Origin: Planctomycetota bacterium
GTDB lineage: Bacteria; Planctomycetota; UBA11346
Direction of reading: 5' to 3'
NCBI GenBank assembly: GCA_013816485.1
Contig: JACDEI010000043.1
Location: 1 to 43,964 of the forward strand
DNA length: 43,964 nt
This document shows, one piece after another, positions 33,982-42,483 of this stretch (within the stretch, counting starts at the first letter, position 1; every line of letters begins with the position of its first letter). Below the pieces are notes generated by a model. The model was not told where the DNA came from, did not search any database, and saw nothing but the letters and a program-made list of their open reading frames with translations. The position numbers and the translations under genes were made by a program.

Positions 33982-36858
33982 TCACGGCAGTGCCGGCAGC
34001 TTCACGCCCCGTTCGCGCCAGGGGTCCGCAGCTTTGGCTGGCGCGCTCTCGCCGCAGATGCGCGCCCACCAATAGGCGTTCATGGCTTCGATCGTGCTGT
34101 AGGGTTCCAACCGTTGACCGATCTGGCGGCGCGTGGCGATGATCACGTCGCCACGCATCTGGTCGGCCTGGGTCTTCGCCAGCGGGTGATCGACTGCGTC
34201 CAGCAGGGCCCATTCCCACAGCTCGGTGTCCTGCGGGAAATCGTTGATGAGAGCGGCGAGGTTCTCGATTCCGCGGCGTACATCGGGGTCCTCGCGCAGA
34301 GCCGGGGCGCGGCGTAATTCCTCGATCAATAGGTAGAACCCGCCAACCGTCCGCCGGTGTTCCCGTTCGAGCGCGGCGAAAGCCGGATCATTGTCCGCAC
34401 GACGCTGTGAGGCCCGCACGAGCAGCATGATCGACAAGGCTTCGCGGGTGCCATGGTTCGCGGACAACATCACGGCCTCCTCCGCCAGACGCACCATGGT
34501 ATCGCAGTCGATCTTTCCCCCGAGCGTCTTCTGGGTGATGGCGGTGTGGGCGCTCTGGACCCGCGCGACCGCGGCCGTCAAGGCTGGCGCGACGAAGGCC
34601 ATCTGCATGCGTTCGTTGGCCGAGATCGAAGCGCTCCGGCTCTGCGCATCACGTTCGCCTGCGTTGTACATGTCGTAAGCCCGCTTCATCGATGACAGGT
34701 CGAGGTCGGCCTTGATCAGGCGCTCATGCAGCGCCTTCAGCGCCTTGGCATCCTGGGTGAAGCTGTGGATCCACATCGCACGGCTCCACGTGCTCACATC
34801 CCTGGGGAAGATCACCTGGAGGCGATCGAGGTAGGTCAACGTGCGACGGATTTCCTCGTTGTTGCGAAAGGATTCGCGCAGGGCCTGACGGCCAGCCCGG
34901 TCGTTGTAGCAGAAGTCGAGCAGGGAGGATTCACCAGACATCCCCAACGCGGCCTGATCAATGCGTTCGCCGACGACGCGCATCACGCCACTGACAAACA
35001 GTCGGTTGGCAAGGTTGGCTTGCAGGATGGCGTTGCCTGGCTGGAGCGCGACGGCCTCCTCCATCATGGTGTTAGCCTGATCGAGGACGCTGCGTTCACC
35101 AGCGCAGTCAAAGAGATCGTAAGCCGCGAGCGCCGCGTTGTTCAGGTTCGCTGCGCTCTTGGGCAGCGCACGGTATCCGTCGATCGCGGTGCGCAGGAAA
35201 GTCACGGCATTGCCCATGTCGCCCTTGTTGATCGCCACCGTGCCACGGGCATTGGCGAGTTGTGCGGCGATGTAGGGAATCGTGATGTCGCAGCGCGACA
35301 GCCAAGTGACCTGATCCTCGGCATCGATCTGGCAGAGCGACCGGCGCATGGCCGCGAGTTCACGCAGTTCCTTGGTGGTGGCGCTGCCATAAGCTTCCTC
35401 GTTGAGCGCCCGAGCCTCGCCCGAGGCGCCGAGTTCGCGCAGAGCATTGGCCACCATCAGCAGCGTCTCCGGTTTGCGCTTGCTGGTCTCCAGCAGCGAG
35501 TCGAACTCTTTCCGGCCTTCCTCCTGGCGACCGAGCCACCAGCACACCTGGCCGAAAAATAGTTTGAAATCATCGCTCGCACCAGCGATGCCGCGGATGG
35601 AAAGGAACACCTCCTCCGCCGCCTTGAGTTCTTTCTGACGTTCCTCGGCGTCCAGTTCCTGCGCACGTTGCAGGGTGATGATGCCGAGATCGAGCGCCAC
35701 CGGCACCACCGTCGCCAGAGCGCGCAACTCGTCTTCGACAACCGTCAGGCGCTGATCGCTCTTCATGCGTTTGACCAACCATTCGTCGACCATGCTCCCC
35801 TTCTTTGTTTCATCGGCGCGGTCGTAGAGCCGGTACCAGGACTGGTCGGCAGCACCGTTATTGAGTGCCGCAAGCGCACTGTCGTTGATCGACTTGACCA
35901 GGTTGTTGTAGTTCTTTTCCGTCGTCTTGAGCTTCGGCAGACGCTGCTGACAATATCCTTTGAGCAGGCGGTGGGCGTCCTGGATGCGCCCCTGCTGCAC
36001 GCGGATCGCGCCGAGGATACGCGCCCCTTCCTCATCCTTCAGGCGGTCGGCGAACGGTGTCAGCAATTCCTCGCAACGTGCGCTGTTGCCCGCATGGTCG
36101 GCGGTCACCGCCAGTTCGTTGGCCCAACGCAGTTCCTGTGGTTCAGCCACGTGCAGGGCACCAATCACTTGGTCGCGTTGTTCCGCCAACGAGCCGGTGA
36201 TGCGCTTGGACGGATAGGCATCCAGCAGCGCCAGTGCCATGCGCGGCTGGGACGTGACATGACGGGCCACTGCCGCCGAGACACCCTGATCCAGGGCCTT
36301 GGCATCCACCAGATCGCCCGCGGAGAGCAACGCGCGGATGAGAGTCGGGGCGGATTCGACCGTCGCCACGCTGCTGGCACAGCGCGAGAGTTCGTCGCGC
36401 GCGGATTTGGCATGGATGGTGTTGCTGCGCGCAGCCTGCATCAGGCTGGGAATTGCCGATGAAGGCTGATTGGCGGCCAACGCCTGACGTCCGCGTTCGA
36501 GCGACTGCCCGGCGATATACTCGGGCGACTGGGTGTGGGCATGCCATGAACCCGCAGCGAGCGCCAAGACCAGGGTGGCCACCACGAGGAAGTTCCATGC
36601 CCGCGCCAGACCGCTGATGGCCGTCCGGCCGAGGATGAGCATCCCACCCGGACGGTGCTGGACGCGGTAGGCTCCGAGCGCCAACAACGGCACCATCATG
36701 ACCACCAGCACATGGGTGGTGACCTCGGTACGGGTCTGTTCGTCGCGGTCACGTGACCCGTACATGGTCAACCCGCACAGGTAGAGCAGGAACGTCGTCG
36801 GCGCGCGGCTGATAGGACGCAGATCGGGAAAGACATCCTGGATATCGCTCGGTGCCAT
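33982..36858 (-). CDS. large membrane protein with TPR-like repeat exterior
   Basis: The 958-residue protein has a short N-terminal part with two or three membrane helices (TTFLLYLCGLTMYGS, VLVVMMVPLLALGAY, WNFLVVATLVLALAAGSWHA; about 20-115). After these come some 840 helical residues with TPR-like spacing (ARQALAANQPSSAIPSLMQAAR, GGAKEEARAINEEAY-type units, LNNAALAAYDLFDCAGERSVLDQANTMM). It is a scaffold or an S/T-kinase-less relative of PVC TPR giants; no enzyme domain is seen. ATG at 36858 is preceded by GGAG; a reading to 36891 lacks a site. Divergent from the lipoprotein phosphatase gene at 37031. Confidence 0.8.
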   Translation of the reverse strand: MAPSDIQDVFPDLRPISRAPTTFLLYLCGLTMYGSRDRDEQTRTEVTTHVLVVMMVPLLALGAYRVQHRPGGMLILGRTAISGLARAWNFLVVATLVLALAAGSWHAHTQSPEYIAGQSLERGRQALAANQPSSAIPSLMQAARSNTIHAKSARDELSRCASSVATVESAPTLIRALLSAGDLVDAKALDQGVSAAVARHVTSQPRMALALLDAYPSKRITGSLAEQRDQVIGALHVAEPQELRWANELAVTADHAGNSARCEELLTPFADRLKDEEGARILGAIRVQQGRIQDAHRLLKGYCQQRLPKLKTTEKNYNNLVKSINDSALAALNNGAADQSWYRLYDRADETKKGSMVDEWLVKRMKSDQRLTVVEDELRALATVVPVALDLGIITLQRAQELDAEERQKELKAAEEVFLSIRGIAGASDDFKLFFGQVCWWLGRQEEGRKEFDSLLETSKRKPETLLMVANALRELGASGEARALNEEAYGSATTKELRELAAMRRSLCQIDAEDQVTWLSRCDITIPYIAAQLANARGTVAINKGDMGNAVTFLRTAIDGYRALPKSAANLNNAALAAYDLFDCAGERSVLDQANTMMEEAVALQPGNAILQANLANRLFVSGVMRVVGERIDQAALGMSGESSLLDFCYNDRAGRQALRESFRNNEEIRRTLTYLDRLQVIFPRDVSTWSRAMWIHSFTQDAKALKALHERLIKADLDLSSMKRAYDMYNAGERDAQSRSASISANERMQMAFVAPALTAAVARVQSAHTAITQKTLGGKIDCDTMVRLAEEAVMLSANHGTREALSIMLLVRASQRRADNDPAFAALEREHRRTVGGFYLLIEELRRAPALREDPDVRRGIENLAALINDFPQDTELWEWALLDAVDHPLAKTQADQMRGDVIIATRRQIGQRLEPYSTIEAMNAYWWARICGESAPAKAADPWRERGVKLPALP

Positions 36859-37030
36859 GGGTGTGGTCTCCGGCCGCAGTGTAACACCCATTTACCGCTG
36901 TGCAGGGGGCAGTCGCCGGCGATGCGGAAGGCTTGCCACGGGACCGCGTGTGCGTCGCTGCCGCGTGGTGTGCGCATCAGCAAACGACAATACCGCTCAG
37001 GTGCTCATGGTCCGCGATACGAGGTGTACG

Positions 37031-37924
37031 ATGCGACCGAGGTTCCTCCTGATCTTGGCGACCGTCCTGATCCTGACCGCGTGTGCGCGCACCGATGGCG
37101 GGGGCGGCGGCACGGCGACGCCGGTCAGCGCCCTCACTGTGATGAGCTTCAACGTGCGCTATGGCACCGCGAAGGATGGCGACAACCACTGGGACCAACG
37201 CAAGGACCTGTGCGCCTCGCGCGTAACCCATTTCAATCCCGACGTGCTCGGCTTGCAAGAATCGCTCGCGTTCCAGAACGAATTCATCCTGGCGCAATGC
37301 CCAGGCTACACCGCCGTCGGTGTCGCGCGCGACGACGGCAAGCAGGCTGGCGAATTCAGCACGCTGCTGCTGCGCACCGCGCGTTTCACCATCGTAGAAT
37401 CCGGCACCTTCTGGCTAAGCGAGACGCCGGAGGTTCCCGGCAGCAAGAGCTGGGACAGTTCGCTGCCGCGCATCGCCACCTGGGCCAAGGTGCAAGACAA
37501 GCTGGCTGGTGATCGACCGGTGCTGGTGATCAACACGCACTTCGACCACAAGGGTAACGTCGCGCGCAAGGAAGCCGCCAAGGTCATCCGCCGTTTCATC
37601 ACCGCGCAGGCAGCGGGCGCAGCAGTGATCGTCACCGGCGACTTCAATTCAGCGCCGGGGTCGGAGCAGTACCACACCCTCACCGACCGCGGTGCAGACG
37701 GCATCGAACTGCACGACGCCTATGCCGACGTATACCGCGCCAAGCCCGAGGCGAACGAAGGCACCGCGCACGCCTTCAAGGATGCGCCGGTGACACCGCG
37801 CATCGATTGGATCCTGCATTCACCCGCGTTCCGCGCGACCAGTGCGAGCATCGATCGTCATCGCGAAGGGCCGTTGTTCCCATCCGACCATTACGCGGTG
37901 GTGGCGACGCTAATGTGGAAGTAA
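37031..37924 (+). CDS. lipoprotein of the endonuclease/exonuclease/phosphatase family
   Basis: The 297-residue lipoprotein (LATVLILTAC, Cys at about 18) has a full EEP fold: MSFNVRYG (Asn), GLQES (catalytic Glu), NTHFDHKG, TGDFNSAPG (Asp, Asn), PRIDWIL and SDHYAVVATL (Asp-His). Secreted members of this subgroup in PVC and Bacteroidetes hydrolyse phosphate esters or diesters; the substrate is unknown. It is tethered to a membrane. The ATG at 37031 has GAGGTG upstream. The stop is followed within one base by a long inverted repeat shared with the convergent gene's stop. Confidence 0.9.
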   Translation: MRPRFLLILATVLILTACARTDGGGGGTATPVSALTVMSFNVRYGTAKDGDNHWDQRKDLCASRVTHFNPDVLGLQESLAFQNEFILAQCPGYTAVGVARDDGKQAGEFSTLLLRTARFTIVESGTFWLSETPEVPGSKSWDSSLPRIATWAKVQDKLAGDRPVLVINTHFDHKGNVARKEAAKVIRRFITAQAAGAAVIVTGDFNSAPGSEQYHTLTDRGADGIELHDAYADVYRAKPEANEGTAHAFKDAPVTPRIDWILHSPAFRATSASIDRHREGPLFPSDHYAVVATLMWK

Positions 37925-37925
37925 C

Positions 37926-38021
37926 CCTGGGAGAGGCGAGCCCCAGCTCGCCTTGCCTTCGTGGCGTGACGCAACAAACAACTGATTGCCCCTAGGCGAG
38001 CTGGGGCTCGCCTCTCCCAGG
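37926..38021. repeat. perfect 28-bp inverted repeat with palindromic arms
   Basis: Arms 37926-37953 and 37994-38021 are exact reverse complements, and each arm contains its own hairpin GGCGAGC-CCCA-GCTCGCC. The two arms abut the stops of both convergent genes (37924 and 38022). It should act as a bidirectional terminator-like cruciform; a T-tail is lacking. Confidence 0.9.
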
Positions 38022-41000
38022 TCACTTCGCCGGCAGCGGCACTTGTTCCTTGCTCATCAGATACGCGACCAGGTCACGGACCTGCGTCTCGTTCAGCGTC
38101 TGCAGCAGGCCTTCCGGCATCAGCGACTGGTTGATCAACTGGGTGTCGGTGACCTCGCTCTGCTCGATGGTCAGGCGTTCGGTCATGGTCTGGAGCGTCA
38201 ACGTGCGCTCGGTTTTCTCCGGCACCAGGCCACTGAGCACGCGTCCGTCCTTGAGCGTGAGGATGGCGAGGCGGAAATCCGCTGCGACCACCGCGCTGGG
38301 ATCGACCACGTTGTCGAGCACGTAGCTGAGGTCGTGACGACCGGCGCCCGTAAGGTCCGGGCCGATCTTGCCACCCTGGCCGTAGAGCATGTGGCAGGCT
38401 GAGCACAACGTCGTGTAGACTTGGCGGCCTTGTGACAGATCGGCTTTGGACAACGCGTCAGCGGTCAGCTTCTGCTTCAGCGTTGCGATGAGTTGGACCT
38501 TGTCCTCGGACGAGTCGCGGACGACACCCCACACGGCGGTGAGCTGCTTGGTCAGTTCCTTGTTCTTGAAGTTGCGGATCGCGCGGGCGTGGAACGGCGT
38601 GATGTCGCTGCGCGGGATCTGCTCGGCGCCGTCGCCGACATTGGCGAGCAGGGCCTTGGCGAAGGATGGACGTGACACCAGCACCGCCATGACCTCCGGC
38701 CGTGCATCAGCACGGAAACCCGGACGGTAGCGTTTCGCCAACGTTTCACCGATAGCGGCATCGTCGAACATGCCGAGTCCACGTGCGGCGAGGGCGTTGA
38801 GGTCGCGATCGTCGAGCAGCTTTTCACACGTGGCGCGCAGATCATCGGGCTTGTTGTCGATGAGCGTCTGCAATGCGGCACGCCGCTGATTCAGTTCCAC
38901 CTTGGTATCGAATGCCACGCGACGGCTTTCCTCCAACGCCCGACCGTCGCCGAACAAGGTGTTGAGTTCGCGCACTTGCTTACTGACATTGACGTCGGTG
39001 TTGGTTTGCAGGGATTCGATGAAGGCATCCCAGGCGCTTGGTTTGGTGGCCTTGCGCACGCCCTTGAAGGCTTCGGCCATGCCGGCGAGGACATCGGTAC
39101 GGAACGCCATGTCCTTGCCGGTGGCGGCGACCATCAGGTTGTCGAGCGCCGCTGACGGCGGAGTGATCTCCGCCAGACGGCGCGCGGTGTAACGGCGCAC
39201 CAAAGGGATCTTCCCGTCGCTGGCGAGTGCCACCAAGGCATCGGGGTGAGTGGTGGCGAGGTCTTTGACGCCGTACCAGTACATCAGCGGCAGGTTGTGG
39301 TCGTTGGCATCCTCAGTGTGCGATAGCAGGGAACGCGCAATTCCAGCGCGCGAGGCCAACGGCAACCGCTGCAGCGCAGATGCCAATGCCAGACGTACCA
39401 ACGGTGATTGGTCGACGCTCGCCAGCGTGGTCAGGGAGTCGACCAGGGCAGGATCCACGGTGCCTGCCAATGGGATCGACGCGCGACCATGAATCGGCAT
39501 GGCATCGGTCAGTAAGCGAATGCCCCATGCCCGCAGATGCTCATCCGGTTGCAGTACCAACAACGACAACAGTTCGTTGGTCGTGGAACCCGCTACGGAG
39601 CCTGCCCAGAGCAGGCGCAGTTTGAGCGCCGTCGTAGCGACTGACGGCATCGCATCGAGAGCGATCTTGCCATCCAACGGCTGAGCACCCGCACGACGTT
39701 GCTGGAATTGTTGTGCCGCCTGACGAGCGAACCAGACATTGCTCGACTTCAGTCGTTCGACGAGGGCGGCGGCATTCTCCGTGCCCAGATCGAACGTGCC
39801 CGATGGTTTCGGTGTGCCGTGCGTGAAGCGATAGATACGCCCACTCCCACGATGCACGCCATCATGATCATGGCACTCACCGATGTCCGACCAGTCGGCC
39901 ACATAGACCGCGCCGTCCGGTCCACTGATCAGTTCCACACCACGGAACCACTTGTCGCTGGTCTGCAACATATCCGGTCCGTGTTTGCCGACGTAGCCGG
40001 AGCCTTCGCGTTCGAGGATCTCCTGATTGAAGCGCAGGCCGTGAAAATTCAGAGTAAATAACTTGCCGTGGTATTCTGCCGGCCAGTTGCCGCCTTGGTA
40101 AACCATCAAACCACTATGCGCGTGGCCGCCGCCAGCTGCGGACGTGCTACCGCTCAGCTTGCTGCCGCCCTTGACGTCATTCCATTGTTCACCGGTGGCC
40201 CAGTGCACGTGATCGGCGTGTTGTTCGATTGGTGCGTAGGTTTTGGTGTCGAGGTCATCACCGTACATGCGTCGGTAGTGTGCGCCTGGGATCAGGTGCC
40301 ACAGGTGGCCGATGACGGTGTTGATGAAGAATGCTTCACCATGTTCGTTCCAGTCCATGCCCCACGAGTTCGTCGTGCCGTCGGCGACTACCTCAAAAAC
40401 TTTGCGCGTCGGATGGAAGCGCCAGACGCAGCAGTTGAGTTTGACACGTTGATCATCGGACGCGCCAGGGGCCCCGACCTTGGAGGTCGCCTGGATGCCG
40501 TGGCGGCCATAGAGCCAACCATCCGGGCCCCATTTAAGACCGTTGGCGATGTTGTGGCGCACCGGGCCGAAGTCGAAACCGTCGAGCAACACCTGCGGCT
40601 CACCATCCGGCACATCGTCACGATTGGCGTCGGGGATGAACAGCAGTTGCGGTGGGCAGAGCGCGTAGACGCCACCGAATCCGAGTTCGACGCTGGTCAG
40701 GCGTTTGAGTTGATCGTAGAAGACCACCCGCTTGTCGGACGTGCCGTCGCCATCGGTGTCATGGAACACCACAATGCGATCGCTCAGCGTGGTGTCGAAG
40801 TTCTTCTTCGACTCGGCGTAGGTATAGTTCTCTGCCACCCACATACGTCCGCGCGCATCGAAGGTCATGGCGATGGGGTTGCGCACCTGCGGTTCCGACG
40901 CGAACAAGGTCGCCTGGAAACCGGGTGGCAGTTGAAACTTCGTCACCGCTTCGGCAGCCGGCATCAACGGATTGCCGTCGGTCTTCTGACTGTCGTACGG

Positions 41001-41075
41001 TGTAGGGAACTCGGCGGCACCGAGCGTGGCACCGACGAAGACAAGAGTGGCGGACAGCAGGTGACGGTTGGACAT
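38022..41075 (-). CDS. PVC-type membrane-bound dehydrogenase-like protein with HEAT region and c-type heme domain
   Basis: The 1017-residue secreted protein has a signal peptide (about 1-22, ending GAAEFP), a six-bladed-propeller domain (about 30-430; FQATLFASEPQVRNPIAMTFDARGRMWVAE, GFGGVYALCPPQLLFIPDANRDDVPDGE, GPDGAVYVADWSD), a helical HEAT-like middle (450-830) and a c-type heme domain at the C-terminus with CSACHMLYGQGGKIGPDLTG. This architecture is highly expanded in Planctomycetota and Verrucomicrobiota and is thought to act on sugars, lactone-like compounds or other organics in the periplasm. ATG at 41075 is preferred over 41117, since MSNRHLLS is a proper signal start. It is divergent from a sugar isomerase gene, a typical neighbour. 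Confidence 0.92.
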   Translation of the reverse strand: MSNRHLLSATLVFVGATLGAAEFPTPYDSQKTDGNPLMPAAEAVTKFQLPPGFQATLFASEPQVRNPIAMTFDARGRMWVAENYTYAESKKNFDTTLSDRIVVFHDTDGDGTSDKRVVFYDQLKRLTSVELGFGGVYALCPPQLLFIPDANRDDVPDGEPQVLLDGFDFGPVRHNIANGLKWGPDGWLYGRHGIQATSKVGAPGASDDQRVKLNCCVWRFHPTRKVFEVVADGTTNSWGMDWNEHGEAFFINTVIGHLWHLIPGAHYRRMYGDDLDTKTYAPIEQHADHVHWATGEQWNDVKGGSKLSGSTSAAGGGHAHSGLMVYQGGNWPAEYHGKLFTLNFHGLRFNQEILEREGSGYVGKHGPDMLQTSDKWFRGVELISGPDGAVYVADWSDIGECHDHDGVHRGSGRIYRFTHGTPKPSGTFDLGTENAAALVERLKSSNVWFARQAAQQFQQRRAGAQPLDGKIALDAMPSVATTALKLRLLWAGSVAGSTTNELLSLLVLQPDEHLRAWGIRLLTDAMPIHGRASIPLAGTVDPALVDSLTTLASVDQSPLVRLALASALQRLPLASRAGIARSLLSHTEDANDHNLPLMYWYGVKDLATTHPDALVALASDGKIPLVRRYTARRLAEITPPSAALDNLMVAATGKDMAFRTDVLAGMAEAFKGVRKATKPSAWDAFIESLQTNTDVNVSKQVRELNTLFGDGRALEESRRVAFDTKVELNQRRAALQTLIDNKPDDLRATCEKLLDDRDLNALAARGLGMFDDAAIGETLAKRYRPGFRADARPEVMAVLVSRPSFAKALLANVGDGAEQIPRSDITPFHARAIRNFKNKELTKQLTAVWGVVRDSSEDKVQLIATLKQKLTADALSKADLSQGRQVYTTLCSACHMLYGQGGKIGPDLTGAGRHDLSYVLDNVVDPSAVVAADFRLAILTLKDGRVLSGLVPEKTERTLTLQTMTERLTIEQSEVTDTQLINQSLMPEGLLQTLNETQVRDLVAYLMSKEQVPLPAK

Positions 41076-41197
41076 GGGCGCGGATCCTGGGCGGCTCGGC
41101 GGCGAGGTCATGCGCAAGTCCAGGCAGGCCCTGGAAGCGTACGGTGCGCCGCGTCGAAGTCCGTACTACCCTTCCATCTACGCCCACGTTGCGGGCA

Positions 41198-41349
41198 ATC
41201 CCCTGGGGGCGCGGACTTCAGTCTGCGCAGCGACAACGCAAAGAAACCTCTACCACGGACGAGAACTCCCGCTGGGACGAACATCGCCGTCCCAACCTCG
41301 TCACCGTGGCAAAGGCTGCGCAGACTGAAGTCTGCGCCCCCAGGGGGAT
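41198..41349. repeat. 152-base hairpin in a divergent promoter gap
   Basis: Left arm 41198-41231 and right arm 41315-41349 match as inverted repeats with one substitution and one extra base. Each arm includes the palindrome GCGCAGACT-TC-AGTCTGCGC (imperfect in the left). Inside, CCACGGACGAG pairs with CTCGTCACCGTGG and GGGACG with CGTCCC. It fills half of the gap between starts at 41075 and 41421, which otherwise holds no gene. Confidence 0.85.
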
Positions 41350-41420
41350 GCCATTGCCGAACGCCGGTCGCGCTCCTATGAGTGCGCCCTTCGCCCACGC
41401 CCCCGTCGAAAGGGAAACCT

Positions 41421-42284
41421 GTGAAACTTCTGGCCCTGCTCTTCACCGCCATGCTCTCCGTCAGCGTCCACGCCGCTGATCCCGGCACCGGTGCGTCCTT
41501 CAACGGCCCGCTCGGCCTGCAGCTCTACAGCCTGCGCGCCGACTTCGCCGCCAAGGGCGTGGCCGCCACGCTCGATCAGGTGAAGGGTTACGGCATCAAA
41601 TACGTTGAACTGGCCGGCACCTACAACCTGCCGGCTGCCGAGTTCAAAAAGATGCTCGATGACCGCGGACTGATCCCGGTCAGCGGCCACTTCCCCTACA
41701 AGCGCTACGCCACCGAACCGGATGTCGTCGCCAAAGAAGCGAAGGCGCTCGGTCTGCCGTTCGCCGGCTGCGCCTGGATCGACCACAAGGCCCCGTTCGA
41801 TGACGCGCAGTGCCGCGAGGTGATCGAGGTCTTCAACAAGGCCGGCGAAGCGCTGAGCAAGGAAGGCGTAAAGTTCTTCTACCACCTGCACGGTTTTGAA
41901 TTCCAGCCGCAGCAGGCGGGCGGCACCCTGGCCGATCTGCTGATCTCGCGCACCAATCCCAACACGGTGTTCTACCAGATGGACGTCCTGTGGGTGGTCT
42001 TCCCTGGGCAGGATCCGGTCAAGTTGCTCGACACCTACGGCGCACGCTGGGTGAGCATGCACCTCAAGGATCTCAAGAAGGGTATCGAAACCGGCAGCCT
42101 GAGCGGCAAGACCGACGTGAAGAACAACGTGGTGCTTGGCACCGGCCAGATGAACTGGCCGGCGATCCTCGCCGCGGCCAAGAAGGCCGGTCTCAAATAC
42201 TACTTCATCGAAGACGAGTCGCCGGATGCGGCGACGCAGATTCCGCAGACCATGAAGTACCTGGAAGGCGTCAAATTCGAGTAG
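41421..42284 (+). CDS. secreted sugar phosphate isomerase/epimerase-fold protein
   Basis: The 287-residue xylose-isomerase-like TIM barrel has a cleaved signal peptide (MKLLALLFTAMLSVSVHAADP). Core marks are LGLQLYSLRADFA, GIKYVELAGTYNLP, HFPYKRYA, FFYHLHGFEF, FYQMDVLWV, VSMHLKDL and YYFIEDES, where Glu, His and Asp would hold a metal. Exported members are common in PVC genomes beside secreted dehydrogenases and act on sugars or their oxidised forms. The start is a GTG at 41421 with AAAGGGA upstream. Its stop is followed by a terminator. Confidence 0.9.
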   Translation: MKLLALLFTAMLSVSVHAADPGTGASFNGPLGLQLYSLRADFAAKGVAATLDQVKGYGIKYVELAGTYNLPAAEFKKMLDDRGLIPVSGHFPYKRYATEPDVVAKEAKALGLPFAGCAWIDHKAPFDDAQCREVIEVFNKAGEALSKEGVKFFYHLHGFEFQPQQAGGTLADLLISRTNPNTVFYQMDVLWVVFPGQDPVKLLDTYGARWVSMHLKDLKKGIETGSLSGKTDVKNNVVLGTGQMNWPAILAAAKKAGLKYYFIEDESPDAATQIPQTMKYLEGVKFE

Positions 42285-42336
42285 TCACGCTCGCACATGC
42301 GATTCATCGGGTCACTGCGCCAGCGGTGATCTGCAG

Positions 42337-42363
42337 ACGGCCACCGGTATTTCCGGTGGCCGT
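42337..42363 (+). terminator. intrinsic terminator of the isomerase-fold gene
   Basis: ACGGCCACCGG (42337-42347), loop TATTT and CCGGTGGCCGT (42353-42363) are a perfect 11-bp stem followed by TTGTCGTT. It lies 53 bases past the stop and before the next start at 42484. Confidence 0.85.
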
Positions 42364-42483
42364 TTGTCGTTGGGGAGCCCGCGCGTCCCACGAAACATCC
42401 GTCCTGAGCCGGGAATCCCTGACAGGAACCCCACCGGCACTGCAATAAATGACCGTTGCCCCACCCCTGCTCAGGGAGTTCCT

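Noticed and set aside
34726..35562. Long plus-strand reading opposite the TPR-like gene
   Set aside because: It is the antisense shadow of 33982-36858; composition is that of a reversed helical protein and no domain or start signal is seen.
40068..41381. 437-residue plus-strand reading over the dehydrogenase start and hairpin
   Set aside because: Shadow of the propeller domain on the minus strand and passes through an inverted repeat; no motif.
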